64,000 nucleotides of DNA. It comes from Chitinibacter sp046530675. Lineage in GTDB: Bacteria; Pseudomonadota; Gammaproteobacteria; Burkholderiales; Chitinibacteraceae. Below the pieces are notes generated by a model that made no database searches, was not told the origin of the DNA, and worked only from the letters and a program-made list of their open reading frames with translations. The stretch spans positions 1,674,001 through 1,738,000 of the forward strand of contig NZ_CP172558.1 in NCBI RefSeq assembly GCF_046530675.1, given 5' to 3'. Each line of letters opens with the position of its first letter. Positions within the stretch are counted from its first letter, which is position 1. This document shows positions 42,110-51,478 of this stretch, piece by piece. Made by a program: the position numbers and the translations under genes.

Positions 42110-43321
42110 CTAGTTGATTTCGCGAATCACCGGCATCCTGAGCGTCAGGATGATCATTAACGCACTCATCGTCAGGCCGAAAATCGGCATGATCCAGCCC
42201 ATTGAAATATTCAGCGAAAGCAGTCCGGTCACCATGGCATACGAGATCGGCGTCAATCCCATTGAGGCCATGCTGTTCAGGCTCATTACCCGGCCGATTT
42301 TGTCTTTGTCCGAATATTGCTGGATCAACGACATCATTGGCACATTGTTGCCAGCCACTCCCAGCCCGATCAGCGCCTGAATCGCGACGGCCATCCAGAC
42401 CCAGCCGGTATGTGCGAGTAATGCCAGCGCTATGCCTTCGAGCGCGATAATCACCGTAATCATTAACAGGCGTTTTTTGGTCGGTGGATACAGCGTGAGT
42501 AACACACCGCCGATGACCATGCCGGCAGCAAAAGCGCTTTGCAAATACGATAGCGTCGTCGGATGCCCATTCAGATTATCGGTGACGATAATCGGGGTGC
42601 CGATCACACTCGGCCCCATAAATAGCAGGTTGGCGGCGGCATAAATCAGCATCAGCGAGCGCAAAACCGGCGTACGGATGGCGTATTGCACGCCTTCTTT
42701 CAATTCGGTCAGCATGGTGCTGCCTGCATGGCGTACCTTGGCGCTAAACGGCTCGTTGATCAGGCCGTTACAAAGGGTCGCGATGGCCAGCATGACGCCG
42801 GTCAGACTAAAAATCATTTCATAGCTTAAGGTCGCCAGCAATAGCCCGCCGAGCACCGGGCCAAAAACCAGACCGATCTGATTGGTTGTCAGCATGACCG
42901 AATTGGCTTGGGTCAGGTCGCGATCCGGCACGATGGCCGGAATCAGCGCATCGCGCGCCGGCCAGAAAAAGGCATCGAGTGAACCGTACAGAAAAGCAAA
43001 AATCGTCAATGCCCAGATGTCGAGCCGGTCGATCGCCAGCAGGCCGACCAGCGCAAACAGCATCAGCACACGTGAGCCGAGCGAAATCAGAATAATCCGG
43101 CTGCGCCGGAAGCGGTCGGCCAGCACGCCACCGACGGCCATCAAGGCAATTCGCGGCACAGAACCTGCGATCATGACCAGCCCCAGCTGCTCCTTGGCGC
43201 CCAGCGTTTTGACGACAAACCAGGTTTCCGCCAGCATCGCGACGGCGAGTGCAAAATTGCCGATGATTGAAGCTGACCACAGCAAAATGAAGTTCTTGTT
43301 GCGAAACAGGGCGTGGCTCAT
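42110..43321 (-). CDS. MFS-type efflux transporter
   Basis: 403-residue inner-membrane protein with about twelve predicted helices. It resembles the macrolide-exporter/enterobactin-exporter branch (DUF894-like): NFILLWSASIIGNFALAVAMLAETWFVV at the start and the loop motif GGVLADRFRRSRI (MFS motif A). Substrate unknown. It lies alone, divergent from the Sel1-like gene. Confidence 0.88.
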   Translation of the reverse strand: MSHALFRNKNFILLWSASIIGNFALAVAMLAETWFVVKTLGAKEQLGLVMIAGSVPRIALMAVGGVLADRFRRSRIILISLGSRVLMLFALVGLLAIDRLDIWALTIFAFLYGSLDAFFWPARDALIPAIVPDRDLTQANSVMLTTNQIGLVFGPVLGGLLLATLSYEMIFSLTGVMLAIATLCNGLINEPFSAKVRHAGSTMLTELKEGVQYAIRTPVLRSLMLIYAAANLLFMGPSVIGTPIIVTDNLNGHPTTLSYLQSAFAAGMVIGGVLLTLYPPTKKRLLMITVIIALEGIALALLAHTGWVWMAVAIQALIGLGVAGNNVPMMSLIQQYSDKDKIGRVMSLNSMASMGLTPISYAMVTGLLSLNISMGWIMPIFGLTMSALMIILTLRMPVIREIN

Positions 43322-43525
43322 GGGGGATTTCCAACAGACGAGTGGGCAGTATCATAGGCAGTCTTGCCAGCGTTGGATAGTGTAGTTTTCCGCCGAGGGG
43401 GTTGATGTCTGATCTCTGCCCGCAAACGCAATCCCAACAGCGCTGTGATGTGCAATGTAGGCGATTGAATCTGACTACAGTAAGATGCTACCAAAGCCCG
43501 AATGGAAAGCGGGCAGGGGGACAAA

Positions 43526-44458
43526 ATGAAACTGAAATCGGTAATTTATTTAACTTGGCTGTTGTGCGGATCGGTCTCGGCAGGCGAGGCGTTGATCCAG
43601 AATGCGATTGACAAGCAAGACTATGTACTGGCGTTTGCTTCGGCCAAAGCCGACGTGGACGATGGTAGTGCCACTGATGTGACGCGCTTATTGCTGGCGC
43701 AGCTTTATATGCAGGGTAAAGGCACTGACAAAAATAGTGCCGCAGCGCGCGCATTGCTTGAGCCGCTGGTCGCCAGAAAACTCCCCGAAGCACAATTTAT
43801 GCTCGCCGGTTTGCTGCAAAGTGAAGCGTTGACCGGTTTGAAAATGGCCGACGGTCAGCTCGATCTGATGCGTTATGCCGAGCTGGCCAAACGTGATCTG
43901 GTCGCGCGTGAAGACGAGCGCTACGCTGCCGAGCTGGTTTACAAGGCTGCGCAACAGCATTTCAAACTGGCGGTTGAGGCGATTTGTCTGGATCTGGGCA
44001 ATAGTGTGACGGCGCTGGGTGGCACCGAGCGCGCCAACTGGTATCGCCAGTGCGATAAGGAAAACTGGGCCAAGGCCAGCGAAATGGGGCAAAGCCATGT
44101 GCCTTTGTATCTGCGGCGTGAAGTGTTGCAGCATCCGCTTGTCGCTGCGGCCTTCCAGAATCAGGCGCTTAAAGCGGCGTGTACCGAAGAAAACATCAAA
44201 CCGATTGATTTTAAAATCAGCAAGCCGGTCACAGGCGGCGAATATCTGATGCTCAAACTCGATGATGTCAAACAGCCTAAACCGTACAAAATGATTCGCG
44301 GCAAATGGCAGGAAGTCTGGGTGGCGCAGGCGTGCGGACAGAAATTTACCGTGCCGATCCGCTTTGAAGCCGACGGCATGGGTAAAGCCACTTTTGCACC
44401 GGATTTGCCTGAAGACGTGATGGCTGAATTGCTTGAGACTGTCAAAGCGAAAAAATAA
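43526..44458 (+). CDS. Sel1/TPR-like periplasmic protein, unknown
   Basis: 310 residues with a signal peptide (ends CGSVSAG). Residues 45-110 look like Sel1-type helical repeats (RLLLAQLYMQGKGTDKNSAAARALLEPLVARKLPEAQFMLAGLL). The C-terminal half is a separate domain of unknown type (LMLKLDDVKQPKPYKMIRGKWQEVWVAQACGQKFTVPIRFE). ATG 43526 has GGGGGAC upstream. Probably a periplasmic protein that contacts other proteins; no specific function can be assigned. Confidence 0.72.
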   Translation: MKLKSVIYLTWLLCGSVSAGEALIQNAIDKQDYVLAFASAKADVDDGSATDVTRLLLAQLYMQGKGTDKNSAAARALLEPLVARKLPEAQFMLAGLLQSEALTGLKMADGQLDLMRYAELAKRDLVAREDERYAAELVYKAAQQHFKLAVEAICLDLGNSVTALGGTERANWYRQCDKENWAKASEMGQSHVPLYLRREVLQHPLVAAAFQNQALKAACTEENIKPIDFKISKPVTGGEYLMLKLDDVKQPKPYKMIRGKWQEVWVAQACGQKFTVPIRFEADGMGKATFAPDLPEDVMAELLETVKAKK

Positions 44459-44647
44459 GCCTATCTCATCATTCCTGATCAGATATTTTTTCAGTAAACA
44501 CGACGAGCTGCTGAAGCTGATCCGAACCACGCTGCGCGCAAACTGACGCGTTAGCCAAACCCATGCTTCGCTACCAGCCCTACCAGCCCTACCTGCGCTG
44601 GCAGTGTTGCGAGCGTGTGGCAGCGGCAACACCACAGGATGAACACC

Positions 44648-45763
44648 ATGAACGTCATGCAACAAACCCTGATCGCCACCCTGCTTGGCCTGTGTAGTAC
44701 TGCTGCGCTGGCCGCCACTGCCACCGCCGATTGCGCCGACTACTGGCGTGGCGACCGCGCGTACACGGTCGACAACACCGTTAGCGAACAGGGTCGCAAC
44801 TATCGTGCCAAGTGGTGGACGCAGGCCGTTCGTCCCGGCAGCCAGCCCTACGACAGCGAATGGCAGGATCTCGGCGCCTGCCAGTACCCGCAGGTCAGTA
44901 GCTGGACGCTGGATGCCGCCACCGTCAAAACCTTGCAAAGCCCCAGCACTACGATAGGCCGAGACTTCATCGTCGAGGTCCATCTGCCGACCGGCTACCA
45001 GCCGCAGCGCACCTATCCGGTGCTCTACGTCACCGACTGGAATCTGCTCAACGAGCCGGCACAAACCCAGACGCTGTTCGCCTGGTTCGAGGGTCGCGAA
45101 GTGCCGATTGAGCAGATCCCTAGCTTCATCAGCCAGTATCGCGCCGCCGAAGCCGAGGGCAAGGTCGCGCCGGTGATCATCGCCGGAATCCGCTGCCCCG
45201 AGGAATTGTTGAACTGCCTGATCCGCCGCGAGCGTGATTTCACGCCGACCTTCCGCGAGGATGAAGACGCCTATGTCCGTAACTTCCTGCCCGATCTGTC
45301 GGCCGACCAGCAAGTGACTGGCGGTGCGGCGGCCTACACGCGCTTTCTCAGCGAGCAGGTTATCCCTGCGGTCGAGCAGCGTTTTCGCGCTCAGCCGGCC
45401 AAGCGTGGCTTTGTCGGCGCATCGTTCGGTGGCCTATATGGCGCGCACCTGCAGCTGAACTCGCCGGGGCTCTTCAGCAACTACCTGCTGTTCAGCCCGG
45501 CGCTCTGGTACAACGACAACGCCACGCTGAACCAGGCCAACACCGTTGCGCAGAGTGCGCTGCAAGCCAGCCGCCGCAGCTATCTGAGTGCCGGCAGCGA
45601 AGCCGGTGACTTCAATCTGGCGCTGACAGCGGCCTATGCCGACACGCTGAACGGGCGCCAGAGCGACGCGCACTTTGTCGAGTTCCCGAGCGCCACGCAT
45701 CTGGAAGTGCCGCTGGTGTCGACGCGCCCCGGGCTTGAGCTGCTGTATCCATACGGCGAATAA
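44648..45763 (+). CDS. Secreted esterase with CBM5/12 module
   Basis: 371 residues. A signal peptide (ends AALAAT) is followed by a chitin-binding CBM5/12-like module (DYWRGDRAYTVDNTVSEQGRNYRAKWWTQAVRPG, about residues 28-65) and an esterase-D/feruloyl-esterase-type alpha/beta hydrolase (YPVLYVTDWNLL; nucleophile elbow GASFGGLYG; late histidine ATHLEVP). It probably removes acyl or acetyl groups from a chitin- or wall-related polymer. The gene is clearly richer in G and C than its neighbours, suggesting recent transfer. ATG 44648 is used; nearby in-frame ATGs exist. Confidence 0.8.
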   Translation: MNVMQQTLIATLLGLCSTAALAATATADCADYWRGDRAYTVDNTVSEQGRNYRAKWWTQAVRPGSQPYDSEWQDLGACQYPQVSSWTLDAATVKTLQSPSTTIGRDFIVEVHLPTGYQPQRTYPVLYVTDWNLLNEPAQTQTLFAWFEGREVPIEQIPSFISQYRAAEAEGKVAPVIIAGIRCPEELLNCLIRRERDFTPTFREDEDAYVRNFLPDLSADQQVTGGAAAYTRFLSEQVIPAVEQRFRAQPAKRGFVGASFGGLYGAHLQLNSPGLFSNYLLFSPALWYNDNATLNQANTVAQSALQASRRSYLSAGSEAGDFNLALTAAYADTLNGRQSDAHFVEFPSATHLEVPLVSTRPGLELLYPYGE

Positions 45764-45845
45764 AGAGCGCTAATTGCCCGGCTGGTACCGAAAGCCTTGC
45801 GCCAGCCGGACAACCAATATGCGATTAAAGATGGTTTTTAATTGG

Positions 45846-45894
45846 GGGTATGTGTTTAGAGCCATTTTTGTATAAAGACTTTACCAATATACAT
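45846..45894. repeat. 49-bp dyad element after esterase gene
   Basis: GGGTAT...ATACAT at standard spacing, with CTTTAC opposite TTAGAG. A further lone GGGTATGTG arm follows at 45899. It lies in the 319-bp gap between the esterase and LOG genes, which otherwise holds only a terminator. Confidence 0.6.
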
Positions 45895-45944
45895 GCTTGG
45901 GTATGTGATTTTACCTATTTCGCTTTTCTGTCGTTCAAGCGATG

Positions 45945-45978
45945 AACCGCACCGGACTAAGCCCGGTGCGGTTTTTTT
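45945..45978 (+). terminator. Rho-independent terminator ahead of LOG gene
   Basis: AACCGCACCGG-actaag-CCCGGTGCGGTTTTTTT: 11-bp GC-rich stem and a long T-run. It probably ends transcription from the esterase side. Confidence 0.9.
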
Positions 45979-46082
45979 ATGTCACCACACCTCTAATTTG
46001 CCGCTAAAAACTATACAAGGCGTGGTCTTGGGCTTAAGCTGAAATGGTCGAATTTGACAATAATAAAAACCTAGGGGGCATC

Positions 46083-46826
46083 ATGATTAACCCGAAAAAC
46101 AAACCGATTGGCATTATCGACGACGACGAAGCACTCGATATCGTTGGTGAAACGGTGCTCAAATTGTGGGATGCCGTCGATGAACTATCGCGCCTGCGTC
46201 CGGCGCACACGCCCGATTACCATGTCACTATTTTTGGCTCGGCACGGATTGAAGAAAACACGCCGCGCTATGAGGCCGTCAAGCAACTGGCCGCGCAACT
46301 GGCCGCAATGGGCTGCCACATTGTTACCGGCGGCGGCCCCGGTTTGATGCAGGCCGCTAACGAGGGCGCCAGCCAGGGCGCGCCCAACAAACCTGAAGCA
46401 TCGGTCGGGATCCGCATCGATCTGGATTTCGAGCAGAATGTGAATGATTTTGTTGGCCGTGTTTTCGAGCACAAAACCTTCTTTTCACGTTTGCATCATT
46501 TCATGCTGCGTTCGAACGCGTTTATCGTCACATCAGGCGGGATTGGCACACTGCTTGAGCTGTCGATGGTCTGGCAGTTGCTGCAGGTGCGCAAGCTGTA
46601 TGACACACCGCTGATTCTGGTCGGTGAAATGTGGCACGAGCTGGTCGACTGGGCGCAGCATTATATGGTCAGCAACGAAGCCGGGCTGGCCAGTGCGGTC
46701 GACATGCAGATTCCGATTGTCGTCGATACGATAGAAGACGCGATTCACCTGATTCGCGAACACCACGCGCGCTGGCTGGAAATGGATAAAGAACTCAATC
46801 CGGTGCGAACTTCTCCACCACGTTAA
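46083..46826 (+). CDS. LOG-family protein (nucleotide 5'-monophosphate nucleosidase-like)
   Basis: 247 residues of the LOG/lysine-decarboxylase-like family. Signature VTGGGPGLMQAANEGA (about residue 80) and SGGIGTLLELSMVWQ (about 158), the latter with Ser in place of the usual Pro of PGGxGTxxE. Relatives split the N-glycosidic bond of cytokinin or purine nucleotides. The ATG at 46083 is preceded by AGGGGG. Exact substrate unknown. Confidence 0.85.
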   Translation: MINPKNKPIGIIDDDEALDIVGETVLKLWDAVDELSRLRPAHTPDYHVTIFGSARIEENTPRYEAVKQLAAQLAAMGCHIVTGGGPGLMQAANEGASQGAPNKPEASVGIRIDLDFEQNVNDFVGRVFEHKTFFSRLHHFMLRSNAFIVTSGGIGTLLELSMVWQLLQVRKLYDTPLILVGEMWHELVDWAQHYMVSNEAGLASAVDMQIPIVVDTIEDAIHLIREHHARWLEMDKELNPVRTSPPR

Positions 46827-46860
46827 GTGCGATCTAACTACAAAAAGCCATCGTAACGGA

Positions 46861-47035
46861 TAATGCTATTCACTTAAGGAATTTGACTTTAGCTTCCCCC
46901 TTGATAAAAGGGGGATTGAGGGGGATTTGACGATATTTCAAGCGCCAAAGAAGCCCAAGCAGAGCCAAATCCCCCCTAGCTCCCCTTCGTCGAAGGGGGG
47001 AACTTACAACGTATCGGCCTAAGTGAATGGCATTA
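46861..47035. mobile_element. 175-bp MITE-like element with internal palindromes
   Basis: Terminal arms TAATGCTATTCACTTAAGG (46861-46879) and CCTAAGTGAATGGCATTA (47018-47035) are complementary except for one mismatch and one gap. Inside are two GC-rich hairpins (CCCCCTT/AAGGGGG and CCCCTTCG/CGAAGGGG) resembling the repeats around the DUF559 gene. No reading frame. It sits between the LOG gene and the convergent DUF2339 gene. Confidence 0.65.
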
Positions 47036-47048
47036 CCGCAATGGTGGC

Positions 47049-49772
47049 TTATTCGTCGGTTTTCCCCGGCGGCAGCGGTGCCAGATAACCGATCAGCAGC
47101 AGCAATAAACCAACACCGATAAACGAGCCGATGCGCTCAATTCCGCTGATATGTGATAAATCGAGCAGGAATAATTTGGCAATGACGACGGCCAGTAACC
47201 CGGCGCCTGTCAGCCACAAAACCCGCCCGTAGCGGCGCGTTGCGACCAGCATCAACGCCAGCGCGATCACGGTCCAGAAAATCGACAAACTCATTTGTAC
47301 CCGCGTCGAATGACGCAGTGCGTCAAAGGTATATTCAATCCCGCTGCCATGATGAAGAGTTCGCAACAGCATGGCATTGAGCCAGACAAACAGGCTGACA
47401 CCGGCCAGCGCATACAGCCAGCGCGGTCTCGTATTGGGCTTGAGTTCGATCAGCGTCTGGCGGCACCAGAATGCCAGCACGCCAAATACGGCGATTTGCG
47501 CCAGATCGAGCGAATTGAGCAGCGGCCAGCGCGAATCCCCTCCCGACAGCGCGCTATACCAGCTCCATAACAGCAGCAACACGGCCGTCGGCGCGGTGCC
47601 GTACACCCAGTAGGCACGCCAGTGCGCCTTGACCGGCCAAGGGAGCCATTTAATGAGTGCCAGAGCCAGACTGGTGATGCAGGCAAAAGTCGCCAGTACC
47701 CATACATTGCTATGTATATGCCTCTCAGCCAGGTAGGCTGTTTCATTGACGAAGATACCCCAGCTTAGCCAGGCGGCAACGACATGCTGCCAGCTTTGCG
47801 ATTGACCGAATTCATCTTGCTGAAACAGCAGGCCAAATACGGCGATCAGCGCAATCGGCCAGCCCCAGAGCGTAAAGAAATGCGGCAAGCGGTCAAATTG
47901 TTCCAGCGCCATCCACAGCAAGACCGGGCCGAGCGCGATCGCAACCAATTGCGCATTGCGCCACTGAGCACGCAGTTGCTGGAATACGGCGGCGGTCAAG
48001 GCAATTACCAAGAGCTGGGCGCTCTCGATATGATGCCCGCTGAGAAAACGCCCGATTTCGTCGAAATTGGCCTTCGCCCACCAGGACATCCCCCACAAGT
48101 ACAGTCCCCAGCCAACCGCCGGTCTCCAGCTGAGCGGCTTCAATGGCACCTGCCAACCACGTTTTTCCTGCTTGGGGATTTCTTGCAATCGCCAGGCACA
48201 AAACAGCCCCGACAGCGCGATCAGCACATCGGCGAGATACACGCCATTGAGTATCGGTGTGCTGGTGTAATAATCGCTGGCGACTAAAACCAATATCCCC
48301 GCCGCAAACTGCAAAGCCAGACCGAAGGCCAAAGCAATCTGACGCTGCTGTCGAAGACTAAGCCAGACGACGCCAGCACCTTCAATCGCCCACATCGCCG
48401 CGGTGACGTTGCCGTCAAAAGCCAGCGGAATCGCCAGCGTCGCCAGCAAGACTGCAATGGCAAGCTGCGCTTCGAAAAACAATCGCAACGCTTCATCGCC
48501 GCGTCGGTAAAGCCATGCCGCCAGCGCAAAATAAGCCATTGCGCCAATCAGCGCGCTGTAGCACATGCCGTATTCAATTCCTTCCATCAGCTGCGACTGC
48601 AAAGCGAGTGTGACGATGGGCGTGCCAAAAACCAGCGTGCCGTCGACGATTGATCTGAGTGAGTGCTGGCTGGGGGAGTGGCTGCGCTTGAGCGCGTATA
48701 AAGTGCTGATTCCGGCGTAAAACAGCCAGAACAGAATCACAAAGGGCTGGGTGCTGGCGCGCAGTTCGCTTCGGTATTCGAGCACACCCCATAGCCCGGC
48801 AATCGCATAGGTGAAAACAAAGCCGAGCAGGTTGAGCGAGCGCCAGGACTTGAACCAGGCAATGCCGAAAATTCCGGCGTTGAGCAGCGCAAAATAACTG
48901 AATAACAGCACATGATTGCCTGCGCCGGTGCTGCACAGGATAGGGGCCAGAAAACCGCCGCTGATTCCCATTACGGCCAGAGCGCTACTGTCCTGACGGA
49001 TTGCCAGTATCGCTGCGGCTATACCGAGCAGTGCCAGCAAAGCAAAGGCTGGCGTCGTTGGCAGCAGCTGATACAGCTTCATCGCACCATAAATCGTGAA
49101 ATACAGTACGCCAAGACCGCCGCCCTGCATGATCAGCGCATAGCCGCGTCGCGACTCACGCAGGCGCCAGCCGACAGCAAAAATGGCCGCAGCGCCGAGC
49201 GACAGTCCGAGCAGCCGGAGTTCAACTGGCAGCATCTGTTGGTCGGCGGCAAATTTGAGCAAAAAGCTCACGCCGATAAATAAAATCAGCATGCCCAGCC
49301 GCACGACGGTATTGCCGCCCAGCAGCCAGTCTTTACCACGCAGGCAGGCTTGCTCCAGCCATGAGGACGTGTTCGGGATTTCGGGGGCTGGCGATATGCT
49401 GGCCGTTGCTGCAACCGGATCGTTTGCCAGCGGTTCAGGCGGTGCAGGAGGGGGAGCGAAGGTGGTTGCTGGAATGACAGGCGTATCGGCCACGACGGAA
49501 GGCGCTGCGTCAGCTTGTATGGTGTGCATTGGGCTGGCGGCTTTTAATTGCGCCACTTCGGCTTCGAGTCGCGCGACACGCTGTTTGAGCTGGGCAAACT
49601 CACTCAGTACGGCTGGCCTTTCTGAAGGTGTGGTTTGTGGCGGATTGGCCGAGCGTTTTTCAAACCAGTGGCCAACCAGAAAGCCAACGAGCGCAAATGC
49701 CAATCCGATCTTGAATTCAAAAATCGACCAGCCATAAACCAGCCCCAGTACAGCCAGAATTGTGCGAATCAT
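47049..49772 (-). CDS. DUF2339 multi-pass membrane protein
   Basis: Very hydrophobic protein of 907 residues with more than twenty likely membrane helices. It starts with a helix, then a short coiled coil (ALSEFAQLKQRVARLEAEVAQLKAA) and a Pro/Ala linker, followed by the DUF2339 body (SWLEQACLRGKDWLLGGNTVVRLGMLILFIGVSFLLKFAADQ). Function of the family is unknown. The start ATG 49772 has AAAGGA upstream; a longer version to 49799 would run into the dyad-element region. A further dyad copy is embedded at 47712-47760. Confidence 0.85.
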   Translation of the reverse strand: MIRTILAVLGLVYGWSIFEFKIGLAFALVGFLVGHWFEKRSANPPQTTPSERPAVLSEFAQLKQRVARLEAEVAQLKAASPMHTIQADAAPSVVADTPVIPATTFAPPPAPPEPLANDPVAATASISPAPEIPNTSSWLEQACLRGKDWLLGGNTVVRLGMLILFIGVSFLLKFAADQQMLPVELRLLGLSLGAAAIFAVGWRLRESRRGYALIMQGGGLGVLYFTIYGAMKLYQLLPTTPAFALLALLGIAAAILAIRQDSSALAVMGISGGFLAPILCSTGAGNHVLLFSYFALLNAGIFGIAWFKSWRSLNLLGFVFTYAIAGLWGVLEYRSELRASTQPFVILFWLFYAGISTLYALKRSHSPSQHSLRSIVDGTLVFGTPIVTLALQSQLMEGIEYGMCYSALIGAMAYFALAAWLYRRGDEALRLFFEAQLAIAVLLATLAIPLAFDGNVTAAMWAIEGAGVVWLSLRQQRQIALAFGLALQFAAGILVLVASDYYTSTPILNGVYLADVLIALSGLFCAWRLQEIPKQEKRGWQVPLKPLSWRPAVGWGLYLWGMSWWAKANFDEIGRFLSGHHIESAQLLVIALTAAVFQQLRAQWRNAQLVAIALGPVLLWMALEQFDRLPHFFTLWGWPIALIAVFGLLFQQDEFGQSQSWQHVVAAWLSWGIFVNETAYLAERHIHSNVWVLATFACITSLALALIKWLPWPVKAHWRAYWVYGTAPTAVLLLLWSWYSALSGGDSRWPLLNSLDLAQIAVFGVLAFWCRQTLIELKPNTRPRWLYALAGVSLFVWLNAMLLRTLHHGSGIEYTFDALRHSTRVQMSLSIFWTVIALALMLVATRRYGRVLWLTGAGLLAVVIAKLFLLDLSHISGIERIGSFIGVGLLLLLIGYLAPLPPGKTDE
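47712..47760. repeat. 49-bp dyad element inside DUF2339 gene
   Basis: ATGTATATG.CT...GCC at the left and ATACCC at the mirrored end, exactly 49 bp. The left arm is close to the copy at 18982 (GTATATGxCT). It encodes GIFVNETAYLAERHIH on the minus strand. Confidence 0.4.
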
Positions 49773-49803
49773 GATTGTCCTTTGCCTGTGTCTATACAAT
49801 GCC

Positions 49804-49852
49804 GGGTATGTCGTTATAGCTCTTACTGATGCTGAATTGGATGAATATACCC
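49804..49852. repeat. 49-bp dyad element between mltD and DUF2339 genes
   Basis: GGGTAT...TTATAG...ATACCC at standard spacing, just upstream of the DUF2339 gene and just past the mltD terminator. Confidence 0.75.
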
Positions 49853-49856
49853 ATGA

Positions 49857-49896
49857 TAAAAAAAACGCCGCTAGTCCATCCGGGTAGCGGCGTTAT
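49857..49896 (-). terminator. Terminator of mltD
   Basis: On the minus strand AACGCCGCTA, 11-base loop, TAGCGGCGTT, then eight T. It lies directly after the mltD stop. Confidence 0.9.
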
Positions 49897-49912
49897 TGGT
49901 TTGGCGTCTGGA

Positions 49913-51478
49913 TCAGTTCATCACCAGCGTCATTCCCGGCGTAATTGGCTTGCGGTTCATTTTTTTCAGCTCAGCCAGATTGACGTTATGTTTTCTGGCA
50001 ATCGACGCCAGCGTGTCACCGCGCTTGACGACATACGATTTGGGCGTGGCGCTGGCATTGCCGACGCGCAAGGTATCGCCCGGCGTTAGGTTGGCGTTTT
50101 TGATGCCGTTCATGGCTTTCAATTCGGCGACGCTCAGGTCATAGCGTTTGGCGATATTGAACAGCGTATCGCCTTTGGCCACCTTGTGTTCACGACCCGA
50201 TTTGACACCATGCGTTCTGGCTGCAGTCAGCACCGGCTTGGGCGTGTCTTTTTCACCGGTATCAATCGCTTCGGCTGCGCGATTATTGTGCAGTGCTTGC
50301 AGCGTCTGGCGTTCGGAAATATCCAGCCCGGCTACTTTGGGAACCAGTATCGTCTGGCCGCGCGCCGCGCGATCACCGGTAGCAATATCGTTGATGTCGC
50401 GCAATTCTTCGCTGGCAATCCCAAAGGCGTCAGCCAGCTGTTCGAAGTTTTCGCCCTGTTTGGTGACATAAGGCTGCCAGTTCAGCAGTGGCTGCTCATA
50501 AGTCGCCAGATTGCGCTCGAAAGTTTCTTTTTTATCGAGCGGCAAAACCAGTTTACGGTCTTCCTTGTGGGCGATGACGGGACGGATAAAGCCGGGGTTG
50601 AGGCGCAACAACTCTTCAACGCTGATTTCGGCCAGCTTGGCGGCAACGCTGACGTCCATGTGTTTGCCAGGTTGCAAGGTCGCGAAATAAGGCTGGTTCG
50701 GAATGTCGCGCAGCTTGACGCCGTACGCTGCCGGGTCGGCGATGATATTGCGGATCGCCAGCAGTTTCGGTACGTAATTGCGTGTTTCATCGGGCATGCG
50801 TAAATCAACATAGCCGGTAGGCAGACCGGCTGCGGCGTTGCGATCACGCGCGCGTTTGACGGCATTTTCGCCCCAGTTGTACGAGGCCAGCGCCAGTTGC
50901 CAGTCATCAAACATGCCGTGAATGTCTTGCAGATAGCTCAGTGCGGCATCGGTGGCTGCGACAACGTCGCGGCGACCGTCGTACCACCAGGTGCGTTCAA
51001 GACCGTAGCGTTTGCCGGTATCAGGAATAAATTGCCACATGCCGGCAGCTTTGGCGTGCGATTCGGCGCGCGGGTTATACGCCGATTCGATCATCGGCAG
51101 TAAGGCAAATTCCATCGGCATGCCGCGTTTTTCGACTTCACCGACGACGTGATACAGGTAACGATTGCTGCGCTCGATAATCCGGTTCAGGTAATCAGGG
51201 CGGCTGGCGTAGTAGTTTTCCCATTTGGTGACCAGCGGGCTGTCAATATCGGGAATCGCAAAGCCGTTACGCACTCGATCCCATAAATTTTGCTGGGCGT
51301 AAACCTGAGAGATTGGCGTGGCCGGGTCGGCAAACAATTGATTGATCGTCGCCTGCGTGTTGCCGGGGAGTGGCTGATTCAGACTGCGGAGCTGGTAATC
51401 GAGTTTTCCCGCTTCAACGGCCATGGCTGGCAGCGAGATCAGGGCGGTTAATAGTGTTGTGCACAGGCGAAGTTTCAT
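49913..51478 (-). CDS. mltD: Membrane-bound lytic murein transglycosylase D
   Basis: 521 residues. The signal peptide ends at AMAVEAG. The SLT domain (about residues 105-230) carries the catalytic glutamate in LLPMIESAYNPRAESHAKAAGMWQFIP and ASYNWGENAVKRA. Three LysM peptidoglycan-binding modules follow: about 345 (YVTKQGENFEQLADAFGI), 425 (HKVAKGDTLFNIAKRYDL) and 480 (YVVKRGDTLASIARKHNV). No lipobox is obvious, so it may be soluble in the periplasm. It lies next to gloB as in E. coli. ATG 51478 begins the signal peptide; the longer frame is not supported. Confidence 0.93.
   Translation of the reverse strand: MKLRLCTTLLTALISLPAMAVEAGKLDYQLRSLNQPLPGNTQATINQLFADPATPISQVYAQQNLWDRVRNGFAIPDIDSPLVTKWENYYASRPDYLNRIIERSNRYLYHVVGEVEKRGMPMEFALLPMIESAYNPRAESHAKAAGMWQFIPDTGKRYGLERTWWYDGRRDVVAATDAALSYLQDIHGMFDDWQLALASYNWGENAVKRARDRNAAAGLPTGYVDLRMPDETRNYVPKLLAIRNIIADPAAYGVKLRDIPNQPYFATLQPGKHMDVSVAAKLAEISVEELLRLNPGFIRPVIAHKEDRKLVLPLDKKETFERNLATYEQPLLNWQPYVTKQGENFEQLADAFGIASEELRDINDIATGDRAARGQTILVPKVAGLDISERQTLQALHNNRAAEAIDTGEKDTPKPVLTAARTHGVKSGREHKVAKGDTLFNIAKRYDLSVAELKAMNGIKNANLTPGDTLRVGNASATPKSYVVKRGDTLASIARKHNVNLAELKKMNRKPITPGMTLVMN

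Noticed and set aside
43688..45313. 541-codon minus-strand frame across the Sel1-like and esterase genes
   Set aside because: Spans two well-supported + strand genes with signal peptides; its composition is low-information and Arg/His/Gln-rich as expected for an antisense frame.
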